This document shows, piece by piece, positions 23,864 through 32,692 of a DNA stretch of 46,963 bases. The stretch covers positions 1 to 46,963 of the forward strand of contig JBMZCV010000015.1 of assembly GCA_049613665.1 (NCBI GenBank). Reading direction: 5' to 3'. Position numbers and translations under genes: made by a program. The notes under the pieces were generated by a model. The model was not told the DNA's origin. It saw only the letters and a program-made list of their open reading frames with translations, and did not search any database. Within the stretch, counting starts at the first letter, position 1. Each line of letters starts with the position of its first letter. This DNA comes from JBMZCV01 sp049613665 (lineage in GTDB: Bacteria > Bacteroidota > Bacteroidia > Chitinophagales > UBA2359).

Positions 23864-24262
23864 TTAATTTTCGCTTTCTTGAATATTATCAGTTGCTGCT
23901 ACCTTTTCAGATTTTAAACCAGCTCCAGACTTACTATCAACTACGATTGTGATATGATTTGAACGCTTTCGGATTCTATATGCTCTACCAAATGGAGCAG
24001 GTCTGAATCGTTTTAAAGTACGTCCTCCATCTACTTGGATTGTTTTGATATATAAATCTTCGATGTCACTCGATTTATTTTTAGCTTGCCAGTTGGTAAC
24101 AGCAGAAAATAATAGTCTTTCGAGCGGACGAGCAGCGTGTTTACGAGTAAACTTTAAAATTCCTAAAGCATCATTCACATTCACTCCTCGTATAGTATCA
24201 ACTACTAATCGCATTTTTCGCGGTGAAGTAGGATAATTTCGTAACTTTGCAACAGCTTCCAT
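23864..24262 (-). CDS. rplV: 50S ribosomal protein uL22
   Basis: uL22 extends a beta hairpin into the peptide exit tunnel (macrolide-relevant). The 132 residues show YPTSPRKMRLVVDTIRG at the start and LKRFRPAPFGRAYRIRKRSN at the tunnel hairpin. A roughly 20-residue acidic, low-complexity C-terminal tail (SEKVAATDNIQESEN) is added. It follows rpsS by 133 bp of hairpin-rich DNA. Confidence 0.97.
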   Translation of the reverse strand: MEAVAKLRNYPTSPRKMRLVVDTIRGVNVNDALGILKFTRKHAARPLERLLFSAVTNWQAKNKSSDIEDLYIKTIQVDGGRTLKRFRPAPFGRAYRIRKRSNHITIVVDSKSGAGLKSEKVAATDNIQESEN

Positions 24263-24306
24263 TGATTTTATTTTTACAATGCTTCTGATTGTTATTTTTA
24301 AATTGC

Positions 24307-24389
24307 GTAGTTTTTTAGTTTAAACTACTCTTTTCTCGGAAAAAATCCGATATAATTATATGGCATTTTTTTATAAAAAGCTTATGCCA
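24307..24389 (-). other. Three consecutive hairpins, rpsS-rplV spacer
   Basis: Within 83 bases lie GTAGTTT/AAACTAC (24307-24313 with 24322-24328), TCGGA/TCCGA (24336-24340 with 24346-24350) and TGGCAT/ATGCCA (24361-24366 with 24384-24389). The series suggests a structured spacer RNA between rpsS and rplV. Its role is unknown. Confidence 0.45.
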
Positions 24390-24395
24390 AAACTT

Positions 24396-24662
24396 TTACT
24401 TCTTCTTAGCAGCATGACCCTTAAAGTTTCTTGTAGGGGCAAATTCACCTAATTTATGACCTACCATATTTTCAGTAACATAAACAGGTATAAATTTATT
24501 ACCATTATGAACAGCGAAAGTATGTCCAACAAATTCAGGTGTAATCATAGATGCTCTTGACCATGTTTTGATAACTGTTTTACGACGGCTATCATTGAGT
24601 TTATCTACTTTTTTTTGCAATTTATATGCTACGTAAGGACCTTTTTTTAGTGACCTAGCCAT
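24396..24662 (-). CDS. rpsS: 30S ribosomal protein uS19
   Basis: uS19 pairs with uS13 in the small-subunit head. The 88 residues start MARSLKKGPYVAYKLQKKVD and contain KTWSRASMITPEFVGHTFAV, GHKLGEFAPTRNFKGH and a basic end. It follows rplB by 56 bases in standard S10 order. Confidence 0.98.
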   Translation of the reverse strand: MARSLKKGPYVAYKLQKKVDKLNDSRRKTVIKTWSRASMITPEFVGHTFAVHNGNKFIPVYVTENMVGHKLGEFAPTRNFKGHAAKKK

Positions 24663-24718
24663 ATTTCGTTCTATTAACTAAATTAGTAAGTAATGTTTAT
24701 TTATCTAATCGTTATCGT

Positions 24719-25543
24719 TTACTTCTTACGACGACTAATGATTAAACGAGAAGATGCCTTTTTGCGATTTCGTGTTTTCTTTCCTTTCGCATAAAGTCCT
24801 GTTCTTGAACGTGGATGTCCACCAGAAGCTCTACCTTCACCACCACCCATTGGGTGATCGACAGGGTTCATTACTACACCACGAGTTCTTGGACGACGAC
24901 CTAACCAACGTTTTCTTCCTGCTTTTGCTAGGACTTCGAGGCTGTGGTCAGAGTTGGAAACAGAACCAATAGTAGCTAAACAAGTTTGTAGTACCATTCT
25001 TGATTCGCCAGAAGGCAATTTGATAATAGCATATTTGCCATCTCTTGCTGCTAATTGGGCATAAGTTCCTGCACTTCTAGCCATAACACCACCACGTTTA
25101 GGTTGTAGTTCGATGTTGTGAATAATTGTACCAAAAGGAATATCTCTCAAATACATAGTGTTACCTACATCTGGAGTAGCTTTCTCACCTGACATAACCA
25201 CATCTCCAACTTTTAAGCCTTCTGGAGATAAGATGTATCTTTTTTCACCGTCAGCATAAGCTACCAACGCAATAAAAGCACTTCTATTTGGGTCATATTC
25301 GATAGTTTTTACCGTTGCAGGAATACCAAATTTTTGACGTTTGAAGTCAATAGTACGATAAGAACGTTTATGTCCACCGCCTTTATAGCGAATGGTCATT
25401 CTACCTTTGCTATTTCGTCCACCACTTTTAGAGATACCTACGGTTAAGCTCTTTTCTGGTCGGTTTGTTGTGATTTCTGCAAAAGTATTTGCAATTCTAA
25501 ATCTCGAACCAGGAGTGACGGGTTTATGTTTTTTTACTGCCAT
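24719..25543 (-). CDS. rplB: 50S ribosomal protein uL2
   Basis: uL2 is needed for subunit association and peptidyl-transferase function. The 274 residues include GRNSKGRMTIRYKGGGHKR and the peptidyl-transferase-proximal GVVMNPVDHPMGGGEGR, with the conserved His in NPVDHPMGGG. It is separated from rplW by 195 bp containing repeat copy E and from rpsS by 56 bp. Confidence 0.98.
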   Translation of the reverse strand: MAVKKHKPVTPGSRFRIANTFAEITTNRPEKSLTVGISKSGGRNSKGRMTIRYKGGGHKRSYRTIDFKRQKFGIPATVKTIEYDPNRSAFIALVAYADGEKRYILSPEGLKVGDVVMSGEKATPDVGNTMYLRDIPFGTIIHNIELQPKRGGVMARSAGTYAQLAARDGKYAIIKLPSGESRMVLQTCLATIGSVSNSDHSLEVLAKAGRKRWLGRRPRTRGVVMNPVDHPMGGGEGRASGGHPRSRTGLYAKGKKTRNRKKASSRLIISRRKK

Positions 25544-25624
25544 GTTATTCTAGGATAATTATCGGTTATCCAAAACCTTAGTGATTATAATACTTTGATG
25601 TAGAAGAAGCATGCTGCTTTAAGC

Positions 25625-25730
25625 TAAATGTCAAGCACTAAATTTATACAATTTATTTGAACTTCACTAACACATTGAAAATTGAGGTGTTAGTTTCCAT
25701 AAAAAGGAATTTATTTTTAATGATTGACTA
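25625..25730. repeat. Dispersed intergenic repeat, copy E
   Basis: This 106-bp copy lies between rplW and rplB. The left end is TAAATGTCAAGCACTAAA. The hairpin ACTAACAC (25666-25673) with GTGTTAGT (25687-25694) is perfect and followed by a divergent right arm ending GATTGACTA. Confidence 0.65.
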
Positions 25731-25738
25731 ACGAAAGT

Positions 25739-26035
25739 CTATACGTTTTCATAGATATTGATGACATCACCTTCGTCAAGTGTTATTATCGCTCTTTTGA
25801 TAAGGGCTGTTTTGCCTTTCAAAACACCACCTTTAGTATAACGTTGTTTAGCTTTTCGAGGTCTGATGCTAGTATTAACTGCTGCTACACTAACACCATA
25901 CATTTCTTCAACAGCTTTTTTTATTTCGATTTTATTAGATTTATTGTGAACAATAAAACCGTATTTATTTTCTGTTTCATTCAGACGATCCATCTTTTCA
26001 GAAATGATAGGCTGAACCAATATTTGTTTAGACAT
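25739..26035 (-). CDS. rplW: 50S ribosomal protein uL23
   Basis: uL23 docks trigger factor and SRP at the exit tunnel. The 98-residue protein shows QPIISEKMDRLNETENKYGF and the RPRKAKQRYTKGGVLKGKTA loop. It follows rplD by 65 bases (with a short repeat remnant) and precedes rplB by 195 bases. Confidence 0.98.
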   Translation of the reverse strand: MSKQILVQPIISEKMDRLNETENKYGFIVHNKSNKIEIKKAVEEMYGVSVAAVNTSIRPRKAKQRYTKGGVLKGKTALIKRAIITLDEGDVINIYENV

Positions 26036-26053
26036 GATTGCTCTTTATTTTTA

Positions 26054-26070
26054 ATTGCTAGGCACTAAAT
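26054..26070. repeat. Possible remnant of the dispersed repeat
   Basis: ATTGCTAGGCACTAAAT between rplD and rplW resembles the left end (AAGTGCCAAGCACTAAAT) of the family. No hairpin or right arm follows, so this is only a weak match. Confidence 0.3.
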
Positions 26071-26100
26071 TAACCAATGTTTTTATTAAGATTATTATTC

Positions 26101-26715
26101 TTAACTAAAACTAGTTGCAGTGCTTTCGCTAATGATAAGCGTTTCGGCATTTAGTATGCTATAAGTGTTTAATAAACTTGCAGGCATTACGTTTGCTTTT
26201 TGCAAATTTTTAGCTGACTTATAAACATTAAGATTATCACCATTGACTAACAATAACGTTTTTTTGCTTTCAACACCTAAGTTTTTCAGCATTTCAACGT
26301 AAGTCTTTGTTTTTGGAGTATCTAAATTAAGGTCTTCAACAATGATAATACTACCATTTTGAGCTTTTTGAGTCAAAGCAGAGCTTCTAGCCAAAGTTTT
26401 AACCTTTTTATTTAGCTTAATGCCATAGTTGCGTGGTCTTGGACCAAAAACTCTACCACCACCTCTAAACAAAGGATTTTTGATACTACCTGCACGGGCA
26501 GTACCTGTTCCTTTCTGTCTTTTTATTTTTCTAGTAGAACCTTTTATTTCACCACGTTCTTTGGCTTTATGTGTGCCTTGACGTTGATGAGCTAAATATT
26601 GCTTTACTGCCAAATAAATAGCATGATCGTTTGGTTCAATACCGAATATATCGTCAGACAATTCTATTTCTTTGCCTGTCGCTTGACCGTTGATATTTAA
26701 TACTTCTAGTTTCAT
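26101..26715 (-). CDS. rplD: 50S ribosomal protein uL4
   Basis: uL4 reaches into the exit tunnel and in E. coli represses the S10 operon. The ATG at 26715 gives MKLEVLNINGQATGKEIELS and a 204-residue protein one base after the rplC stop; the longer frame would need a TTG. The tunnel-loop signature KRQKGTGTARAGSIKNPLFR with RGGGRVFGPRPRNY is intact. Confidence 0.97.
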   Translation of the reverse strand: MKLEVLNINGQATGKEIELSDDIFGIEPNDHAIYLAVKQYLAHQRQGTHKAKERGEIKGSTRKIKRQKGTGTARAGSIKNPLFRGGGRVFGPRPRNYGIKLNKKVKTLARSSALTQKAQNGSIIIVEDLNLDTPKTKTYVEMLKNLGVESKKTLLLVNGDNLNVYKSAKNLQKANVMPASLLNTYSILNAETLIISESTATSFS

Positions 26716-26716
26716 G

Positions 26717-27334
26717 TTATCCCTCAATAATTACGTAAGAACCTGTATGACCTGGAATTGCTCCAGAAATTAATAAAAGATTTTTCTCTTCAAAAACTTT
26801 CACGACTGTCAGATTGCGAATCTTAACACGCTTTCCGCCCATTCGGCCTGCCATACGCATTCCTTTGAATACACGAGCTGGATAAGAGGCTGCACCAATA
26901 GAACCTGGTGCACGTCCACGATTATGCTGACCGTGAGTAGCCATACCCACACCGCCAAATCCATGACGTTTTACAACTCCCTGAAAACCTTTACCTTTTG
27001 AATTAGCAGCGACACTTACGATTTCGCCTTCTTCAAAAAGATCAACAGTTAGTGTGTCTCCTACATTAGCTTCAAAATCAAAATCTCTGATTTCAATTAG
27101 TTTTTTCTTAGGAGTGACTTTAGATTTTTCAAAATGCCCCAAAAGTGGTTTTGGAGTATTTTTTTCTTTTCTTTCGTCAAAACCTATCTGAATGGCATTA
27201 TAACCATCAGTTTCGTCTGTTTTTACTTGAGTAACGTAGCATGGCCCCGCCTCAACAACAGTACATTGTATTTGTTTGCCATCTTCTTGGAAGAAGCTGG
27301 TCATTCCTACTTTTTTACCGATAATTCCTTTCAT
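26717..27334 (-). CDS. rplC: 50S ribosomal protein uL3
   Basis: uL3 is an assembly initiator whose loop approaches the peptidyl-transferase centre. The 205 residues start MKGIIGKKVGMTSFFQEDGK. The central loop KGKGFQGVVKRHGFGG followed by THGQHNRGRAPGSIGA is typical, with the Gln in GHGQ-type position that can be methylated elsewhere. It follows rpsJ by 7 bases. Confidence 0.98.
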   Translation of the reverse strand: MKGIIGKKVGMTSFFQEDGKQIQCTVVEAGPCYVTQVKTDETDGYNAIQIGFDERKEKNTPKPLLGHFEKSKVTPKKKLIEIRDFDFEANVGDTLTVDLFEEGEIVSVAANSKGKGFQGVVKRHGFGGVGMATHGQHNRGRAPGSIGAASYPARVFKGMRMAGRMGGKRVKIRNLTVVKVFEEKNLLLISGAIPGHTGSYVIIEG

Positions 27335-27341
27335 CAGTCTA

Positions 27342-27650
27342 TTATACTTTTATTTCAACATCAACGCCACTTGGCAAATCTAATTTCATTAGTGCATCAA
27401 TAGTCTTTGATGTCGAGCTATAAATGTCCAACAATCTTTTATAAGTCGATAGCTGAAATTGCTCTCTTGATTTTTTATTAACGTGTGGAGACCGTATTAC
27501 CGTAAAAACTTTACGTTTTGTTGGTAATGGTATTGGACCTGAAATAACAGCTCCAGTTGAACGCACTGTCTTTACTATTTTTTCTGAAGACTTATCTACC
27601 AAGTTGTGGTCATAAGACTTTAGTTTGATTCTAATTCTTTGAGTAGTCAT
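27342..27650 (-). CDS. rpsJ: 30S ribosomal protein uS10
   Basis: uS10 is part of the small-subunit head and also the NusE transcription antitermination factor. The 102 residues start with QRIRIKLKSYDHNLVDKSSE and include TGAVISGPIPLPTKRKVFTV and RSPHVNKKSREQFQL. Its ATG overlaps the fusA stop by one base (TAATG). This overlap directly joins the str and S10 blocks, and no tuf gene lies between them. Confidence 0.98.
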   Translation of the reverse strand: MTTQRIRIKLKSYDHNLVDKSSEKIVKTVRSTGAVISGPIPLPTKRKVFTVIRSPHVNKKSREQFQLSTYKRLLDIYSSTSKTIDALMKLDLPSGVDVEIKV

Positions 27651-29776
27651 TATGCTTCTACGTTTAGTTTGCCTTGTGATTTAGCGATTACATCTTCTTG
27701 AATACTTTTAGGAGCAGGTGCATAGTGAGAAAACTCCATGCTTGAAGTTGCTCTACCTGATGTAATTGTTCTTAGAGAAGTAACATAGCCGAACATTTCA
27801 GATAAAGGCACTTTAGCTTTTACTATCTGTGCATTTCCTCTTACTTCCATACCTTCCATCAAGCCTCTTCTTCTGTTCAAATCGCCCATTACCTCACCTG
27901 TATAATCATCTGGTGTAGTAACTTCTAATTTCATGATAGGCTCTAAAATTTGAGGCTTTGCTTTACGAGCTGCATTTCTAAAACCCATTCTCGCTCCTAT
28001 TTCAAAAGAAAAAGCATCAGAGTCAACAGGGTGGAAACCACCATCATATACTCTCACTCGTAATGCCTGAATTTCGTAACCAGCTAATGGCCCGCTCTTC
28101 ATGGCTGCTTTAAAACCTTTTTCGATAGATGGTATAAATTCTCTAGGAATAGATCCACCACGAATTTCATTTACAAATTGTAAGCCTTCTTTAATTTCGC
28201 CTGACTCTTCATCTGGCAAAGCTGGCATAATTTCAAATGACATTTTGGCGTATTTACCTCTACCACCTGATTGTTTTTTGTAAACTTCTGTATGGTCATA
28301 AGCAACACCAATAGATTCTTTATAGTTTACTTCTGGTGCACCTTGATTACACTCTACTCTGAACTCACGACGTAAACGATCGACAATGATTTCTAAGTGA
28401 AGTTCACCCATACCGCTAATAATAGTTTGCCCTGTATCTTCGTTAAATTTAACTTTGAAGGTTGGGTCTTCTTCTGCCAACTTAGCTAAACCAGTACCTA
28501 GTTTGTCTAAATCTTTTTGGCTTTTTGGTTCAATAGCAACACTGATTACAGGATCAGGGAAAGTCATGCTTTCTAAAACAATAGGATTTTTCAAATCACA
28601 TAAAGTATCACCTGTACGAATATTTTTGAAACCTACTCCTGCTCCAATGTCACCTGCTTGAATGCTGCTAATTGGGTTTTGCTTATTTGAGTGCATCTGA
28701 TAGATACGAGAAATACGCTCTTTCTTGCCTGAGCGAGTATTCAATACAGCAGAACCAGCATCTAACTTACCAGAATATACTCTAAAGAAACACAAACGTC
28801 CTACATAAGGGTCGGTTGCGATTTTGAAAGCCAAAGCTGCAAAAGGTTCTTTCTCATCTGCATTTCTACCTTCTTCTTCTCCAGTATCAGGATTAGTACC
28901 TACAATTGCTTTTACATCTAAAGGAGATGGCAAGTATTTGATAACGCAGTCAAGCATAGCCTGAACGCCTTTATTTTTGAAAGCAGAACCACAAAGCATA
29001 GGGATAATAGACATATCCAAAGTTGCTTTACGAATAGCTTCATTCAATTCAGCTTCAGTAATACTTTCTGGGTCTTCAAAATATTTTTCCATGATATCGT
29101 CGTCGTATTCAGCAACGGCTTCTACCATTTTCTCTCTATATTCTTCTACCAAATCCACTAAATCTTCAGGAATAGGAATAACATCGTATTTCATACCTTT
29201 AGACTCATCGTCCCAAACGATAGCTTCATTTCTGATTAAATCAACAACGCCTTTGAAATCATCTTCTGCTCCAATAGGAATTTGTAAAGGTACTGGATTT
29301 GCACCTAATACGCTTCTTACTTGGCTAACAACTTCTAAGAAATCAGCACCTGTTCTATCCATTTTGTTTACAAAACCAATACGGGGTACTTCATAACGAT
29401 TAGCTTGTCTCCATACTGTTTCAGATTGAGGCTCTACGCCACCTACTGCACAAAACAAAGCAACTACACCATCTAAAACTCTCAATGAACGCTCTACCTC
29501 AACGGTAAAATCAACGTGACCAGGAGTGTCAATGATATTTACTTGATGAGTTGTATCTCGATAAACCCATTCTGTTTTTGTTGCTGCCGATGTGATGGTA
29601 ATTCCTCTTTCTTGTTCTTGTTCCATCCAGTCCATCGTTGCTGCTCCATCATGAACCTCTCCGATTTTGTGAGTAAGTCCAGTATAATAGAGAATACGCT
29701 CTGTCGTTGTCGTTTTACCTGCATCAATGTGTGCGGCAATTCCGATATTTCTCGTGAGTTTTAGATCTCTTGACAT
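27650..29776 (-). CDS. fusA: Elongation factor G
   Basis: EF-G catalyses GTP-dependent translocation and, with RRF, ribosome recycling. The 708-residue length fits the canonical EF-G. The G1 motif AHIDAGKTT is at residues 15-23, followed by the switch region (RGITITSAAT), DTPGHVDFT (G3) and NKMD (G4). The C-terminal domains IV and V include the GGRGKYAKM and YAPAPKSIQ regions. It lies between rpsG (64 bp) and rpsJ (one-base overlap), as expected for the housekeeping copy. Confidence 0.98.
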   Translation of the reverse strand: MSRDLKLTRNIGIAAHIDAGKTTTTERILYYTGLTHKIGEVHDGAATMDWMEQEQERGITITSAATKTEWVYRDTTHQVNIIDTPGHVDFTVEVERSLRVLDGVVALFCAVGGVEPQSETVWRQANRYEVPRIGFVNKMDRTGADFLEVVSQVRSVLGANPVPLQIPIGAEDDFKGVVDLIRNEAIVWDDESKGMKYDVIPIPEDLVDLVEEYREKMVEAVAEYDDDIMEKYFEDPESITEAELNEAIRKATLDMSIIPMLCGSAFKNKGVQAMLDCVIKYLPSPLDVKAIVGTNPDTGEEEGRNADEKEPFAALAFKIATDPYVGRLCFFRVYSGKLDAGSAVLNTRSGKKERISRIYQMHSNKQNPISSIQAGDIGAGVGFKNIRTGDTLCDLKNPIVLESMTFPDPVISVAIEPKSQKDLDKLGTGLAKLAEEDPTFKVKFNEDTGQTIISGMGELHLEIIVDRLRREFRVECNQGAPEVNYKESIGVAYDHTEVYKKQSGGRGKYAKMSFEIMPALPDEESGEIKEGLQFVNEIRGGSIPREFIPSIEKGFKAAMKSGPLAGYEIQALRVRVYDGGFHPVDSDAFSFEIGARMGFRNAARKAKPQILEPIMKLEVTTPDDYTGEVMGDLNRRRGLMEGMEVRGNAQIVKAKVPLSEMFGYVTSLRTITSGRATSSMEFSHYAPAPKSIQEDVIAKSQGKLNVEA

Positions 29777-29840
29777 TATCTTTTTTTGTTTTGTATCGTT
29801 TTTTTTTGAAAGCTAGTATTGAGTGCTTTTATTTTATATT

Positions 29841-30314
29841 TTAGCCTCTAAACCTAAAGTGTGCAAAAGCTTTGTTCGCATCTGCCATTCTGTGCGTATC
29901 ATCTTTCTTCTTAATGGCTGCACCTTCGTTTTTGGCCGCTGCTGCAATCTCTTGAGCTAATTTGAAAGCCATTGACTTACCATTTCGTTTGCGAGCATAC
30001 ATAATCAACCATTTCATGCCTACCGAAACTTTACGGTCTGGACGCATCTCAATAGGGATTTGAAATGTAGCACCACCAATACGTTTACTTTTTACTTCTA
30101 CTTGTGGTGTAACATTATTTAATGCTCGTTTCCATAGTTCATAACCGTTTTCTTTGGTCATCTGTTCTACTCTATCCATAGCATCGTAAAACACCTTAAA
30201 AGCTACGCTTTTTTTGCCGTCCCACATCATCATATTCACAAAACGCGTCACCATTTGGTCATTGAACCTTGGATCTGCTGCTAATGGTCTTTTTTTTGCT
30301 CTAGCCTTCCGCAT
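29841..30314 (-). CDS. rpsG: 30S ribosomal protein uS7
   Basis: uS7 is the primary 16S-binding protein of the head, near the E site. The 157 residues start MRKARAKKRPLAADPRFNDQ and contain VTRFVNMMMWDGKKSVAFKV and the VEVKSKRIGGATFQIPIEMR hairpin. It follows rpsL by 75 bases. Confidence 0.98.
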   Translation of the reverse strand: MRKARAKKRPLAADPRFNDQMVTRFVNMMMWDGKKSVAFKVFYDAMDRVEQMTKENGYELWKRALNNVTPQVEVKSKRIGGATFQIPIEMRPDRKVSVGMKWLIMYARKRNGKSMAFKLAQEIAAAAKNEGAAIKKKDDTHRMADANKAFAHFRFRG

Positions 30315-30355
30315 ACGAAATTGTAAAGTTTAATTTATCTTGAAAAAATCAGAAT

Positions 30356-30375
30356 TAAGTGCATAGCACTAAATG
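30356..30375. repeat. Remnant of the dispersed repeat (rpsL-rpsG spacer)
   Basis: TAAGTGCATAGCACTAAATG matches the left end of the family (TAAGTGCCAAGCACT). The central hairpin and right arm are absent. Confidence 0.4.
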
Positions 30376-30389
30376 ATTGCGTATTAATT

Positions 30390-30764
30390 TTATTTCTTTG
30401 GGCGTTTTGCACCATATTTTGAGCGACTTTGCTTGCGATTATCTACACCCGCTGTATCTAAAGTTCCTCTCACAATATGATAACGTACACCTGGCAAGTC
30501 TTTTACACGACCTCCTCTAATTAATACAATAGAGTGTTCTTGCAAATTGTGTCCTTCGCCCGGTATGTATGCAATAACCTCTATGCTATTTGTCAAACGC
30601 ACTTTTGCTACTTTACGCAAAGCTGAGTTTGGTTTTTTAGGTGTAGTAGTATATACTCTTGTGCAAACACCTCTTTTTTGTGGACATTTATCCAAAGCCC
30701 GTGACTTACTCGTCGTTTTTTGTTGTACTCTTCCTTTTCGTACTAGCTGTTGTATAGTAGGCAT
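30390..30764 (-). CDS. rpsL: 30S ribosomal protein uS12
   Basis: uS12 monitors codon-anticodon pairing in the decoding centre. The 124 residues include the streptomycin-relevant segment TTTPKKPNSALRKVAKVRL with unmutated lysines, and GGRVKDLPGVRYHIVRG containing the residue usually beta-methylthiolated (Asp). It is the first gene of the fused superoperon, behind two consensus promoters. Confidence 0.98.
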   Translation of the reverse strand: MPTIQQLVRKGRVQQKTTSKSRALDKCPQKRGVCTRVYTTTPKKPNSALRKVAKVRLTNSIEVIAYIPGEGHNLQEHSIVLIRGGRVKDLPGVRYHIVRGTLDTAGVDNRKQSRSKYGAKRPKK

Positions 30765-30794
30765 TGTTTACTAGTGTTTTTTAAAAAAATCGTG

Positions 30795-30826
30795 CAAAAT
30801 TACTAATTATAGTTCAATCTACCAAA
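30795..30826 (-). promoter_or_regulatory. Promoter P1 of the ribosomal superoperon
   Basis: On the minus strand the site reads TTTG-N20-TAATTTTG (-33 at 30823-30826, -7 at 30795-30802). This matches the Bacteroidota housekeeping consensus exactly. Expected initiation near 30788 gives a leader of about 24 nt to rpsL. Confidence 0.8.
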
Positions 30827-31175
30827 TTTAAATTCCCTTTTAATTTGAAAAATATAATTGATAGCTTCAAATCACCTCTCAGTTATGATTTGTACTTTTT
30901 CTTTAAAAAAAACTCAAAATTAATTTATGGTTCTATTCAAATAAGTATATCTAGCGTGAAAAGCGAGTGCAAAGGTAAGTATTATATTCTAATTAAACAA
31001 CTTTGCACCTAAATTAATTGAGCTTTTTTAGCTTTTTATGAAGCAAATGGTTCAGTATTTTTGTCATTTTTTTTATATTTTTTTTTACTACATTGATAAA
31101 AACGACTATGATATGATTTTACACATTCAAATATAATACATTTATTTTATTCACTTTGTTACTTTTTTTTACTTC
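30827..31175. other. Upstream region of the ribosomal superoperon
   Basis: This AT-rich, gene-free stretch lies between the DoxX-like gene and promoter P1. It contains promoter P2 (30970-31001). I see no leader peptide and no r-protein-binding structure that I can assign. Confidence 0.55.
30970..31001 (-). promoter_or_regulatory. Promoter P2 of the ribosomal superoperon
   Basis: On the minus strand the site reads GTTG-N20-TACCTTTG (-7 at 30970-30977, -33 at 30998-31001). Initiation near 30963 would add about 175 nt of leader to the P1 transcript. Confidence 0.65.
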
Positions 31176-31574
31176 TCAACTAAAAAGCAATAAGCTTAAC
31201 AAAGCTACTGCAAAATAACTTGCTATCGTAGCAGCTCCTGCATAGTCTTTTGCTAATCTTTGTCCAAAAAATAACATTACTAAACTCAACGCTGACAATT
31301 CGACACCAATAAGTGCTAATTTGCTGCTAGAAAAGAACCATAAGCTAAAAACTCCTAAAGCAGATGTTGCTCCTGCTGCAAGTTCCACGATAGTCAGCCC
31401 CAAGAGCATAAAAGGAACAAAACCAGCTAATGGACTTTTGGCAAAGTGGCCTTCTAACCATGATAAATTGCCAGACCAATCTACAATTTTGTCTAGAGCT
31501 GACTGCAAGAAAAGTATAGCGAAAAAAAGACTCGACATGAGTTGTGCAAAGAAAATAACTTCAGAATTAAGCAT
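31176..31574 (-). CDS. DoxX-like integral membrane protein
   Basis: This 132-residue protein has four hydrophobic segments (about 8-26, 49-72, 82-103 and 112-131), typical of the small DoxX/DoxD-like family. The FAKSPLAGFVPFMLLGLTIV segment between TM1 and TM2 is typical of the family in Bacteroidota. Family members are linked to redox or terminal-oxidase functions in some bacteria, but the role here is unknown. It lies on the same strand as the PAP2 gene upstream and the ribosomal genes downstream. Confidence 0.75.
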   Translation of the reverse strand: MLNSEVIFFAQLMSSLFFAILFLQSALDKIVDWSGNLSWLEGHFAKSPLAGFVPFMLLGLTIVELAAGATSALGVFSLWFFSSSKLALIGVELSALSLVMLFFGQRLAKDYAGAATIASYFAVALLSLLLFS

Positions 31575-31651
31575 GTTTTTTTAGTTTTTAATTAAAAATG
31601 GGTTGGGTAACTATTTTGGCAAAGTTTCAGTTTTTTGCAGAAGCGAAAAAA

Positions 31652-32419
31652 TTATTCCTTTTTCCTATGCAGAATAGGTACAAAAATACCAACACTTGCA
31701 CCTGCAATATATCCAATAATGACATCACTAGGATAGTGTTTTCCTCCTCTAACTCTCAAATAGCCTGTCACGGCTGGAATAAGTGCGGCAGTTGCCCAAA
31801 TATACGGCTTTGCTTTCGAATTTGGGTGATAATCGCTATATATTTGAGCTATCATAAAAGTGGCTGTTGCAACCGAAGAGGTGTGTCCCGAATAAAAGGA
31901 AGAAGTTGCATCAGCTTTTCGTTTTCGCTCTAATGGCACAGATGGATTGTAGAGAAATGGCCGTTTTCGTTGTGCTATTTCTTTTGTCAAATTCGTAAAC
32001 ATACCATTTATCAAATAGGTTTCAAATGTAATAAGGCTAATCGTAGCAACATCTTTTCGTATCTTTTTGTCGGCCAGCAAAACGACTGGCAAAGCAATAG
32101 CTCCAAACATCAATATATCGCTGGCCTTTTGCGATTTTACCGACCATTTTTTTGTACTTATTCTATCAAATGCCCAAATATCGTTTGCATGAAGTGCTTG
32201 TATTTCAGCTTCATTCAAAATCTTTTTATTCTTTTTCAAAAACAAAGAAGTGCCAACACCTATTCCTCCTCCTACCAATAGCGGTATTTCTCTTTTGAGG
32301 CTCAAATCATAGGGCGATGTGCTGTTTTGACTGTATAATACTGTATTTTCAGCAAAAAATAAGCAAACAAAACATAAAAGTATATGGCAAAAAAAACGAT
32401 TGGTAATTTTTTTCTTCAT
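31652..32419 (-). CDS. PAP2-family membrane phosphatase
   Basis: PAP2 enzymes dephosphorylate lipid or polyprenyl phosphates at the membrane. The ATG at 32419 gives 255 residues with an N-terminal signal or membrane segment (HILLCFVCLFF). The three catalytic motifs are present in order: KEIAQRKRPF (KX6RP), SFYSGHTSS (PSGH-like, with Tyr for Pro), and GYLRVRGGKHYPSDVIIG (SRX5HX3D-like, with Leu for Ser). The catalytic Arg and both His remain. The substrate could be undecaprenyl pyrophosphate or phosphatidic acid, which the sequence does not decide. A longer TTG start at 32434 is less likely. Confidence 0.88.
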   Translation of the reverse strand: MKKKITNRFFCHILLCFVCLFFAENTVLYSQNSTSPYDLSLKREIPLLVGGGIGVGTSLFLKKNKKILNEAEIQALHANDIWAFDRISTKKWSVKSQKASDILMFGAIALPVVLLADKKIRKDVATISLITFETYLINGMFTNLTKEIAQRKRPFLYNPSVPLERKRKADATSSFYSGHTSSVATATFMIAQIYSDYHPNSKAKPYIWATAALIPAVTGYLRVRGGKHYPSDVIIGYIAGASVGIFVPILHRKKE

Positions 32420-32577
32420 AATTTTTTTTCGCAAAATACAAAAAAGCCTTGTAAATATGGTATTTTACAAGACTTTCAAAATGTTTTTTGTAGCTGTTTA
32501 GGTAGCGGCTTTTGAGAGAAAAAATCAGACCATTTTCTTTTAGCCAAAATTGCCACAATGTAAACAGTTGCGTTTTT

Positions 32578-32682
32578 TAAGTGCCAAGCACTATGTAATA
32601 AACGACCAATTTGTTGCTAATCTATTAAAAATTAGCGTTTTAGTTTCGGCCAGATATGTCATTATTTTTGTTTAACTGCTTA
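32578..32682. repeat. Dispersed intergenic repeat, copy H (full length)
   Basis: This 105-bp copy lies just downstream of asnS. The left end is TAAGTGCCAAGCACTA and the right end is TTTAACTGCTTA. The hairpin is partly decayed (GCTAAT with ATTAGC). Confidence 0.7.
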
Positions 32683-32692
32683 TCAAAAAAAA

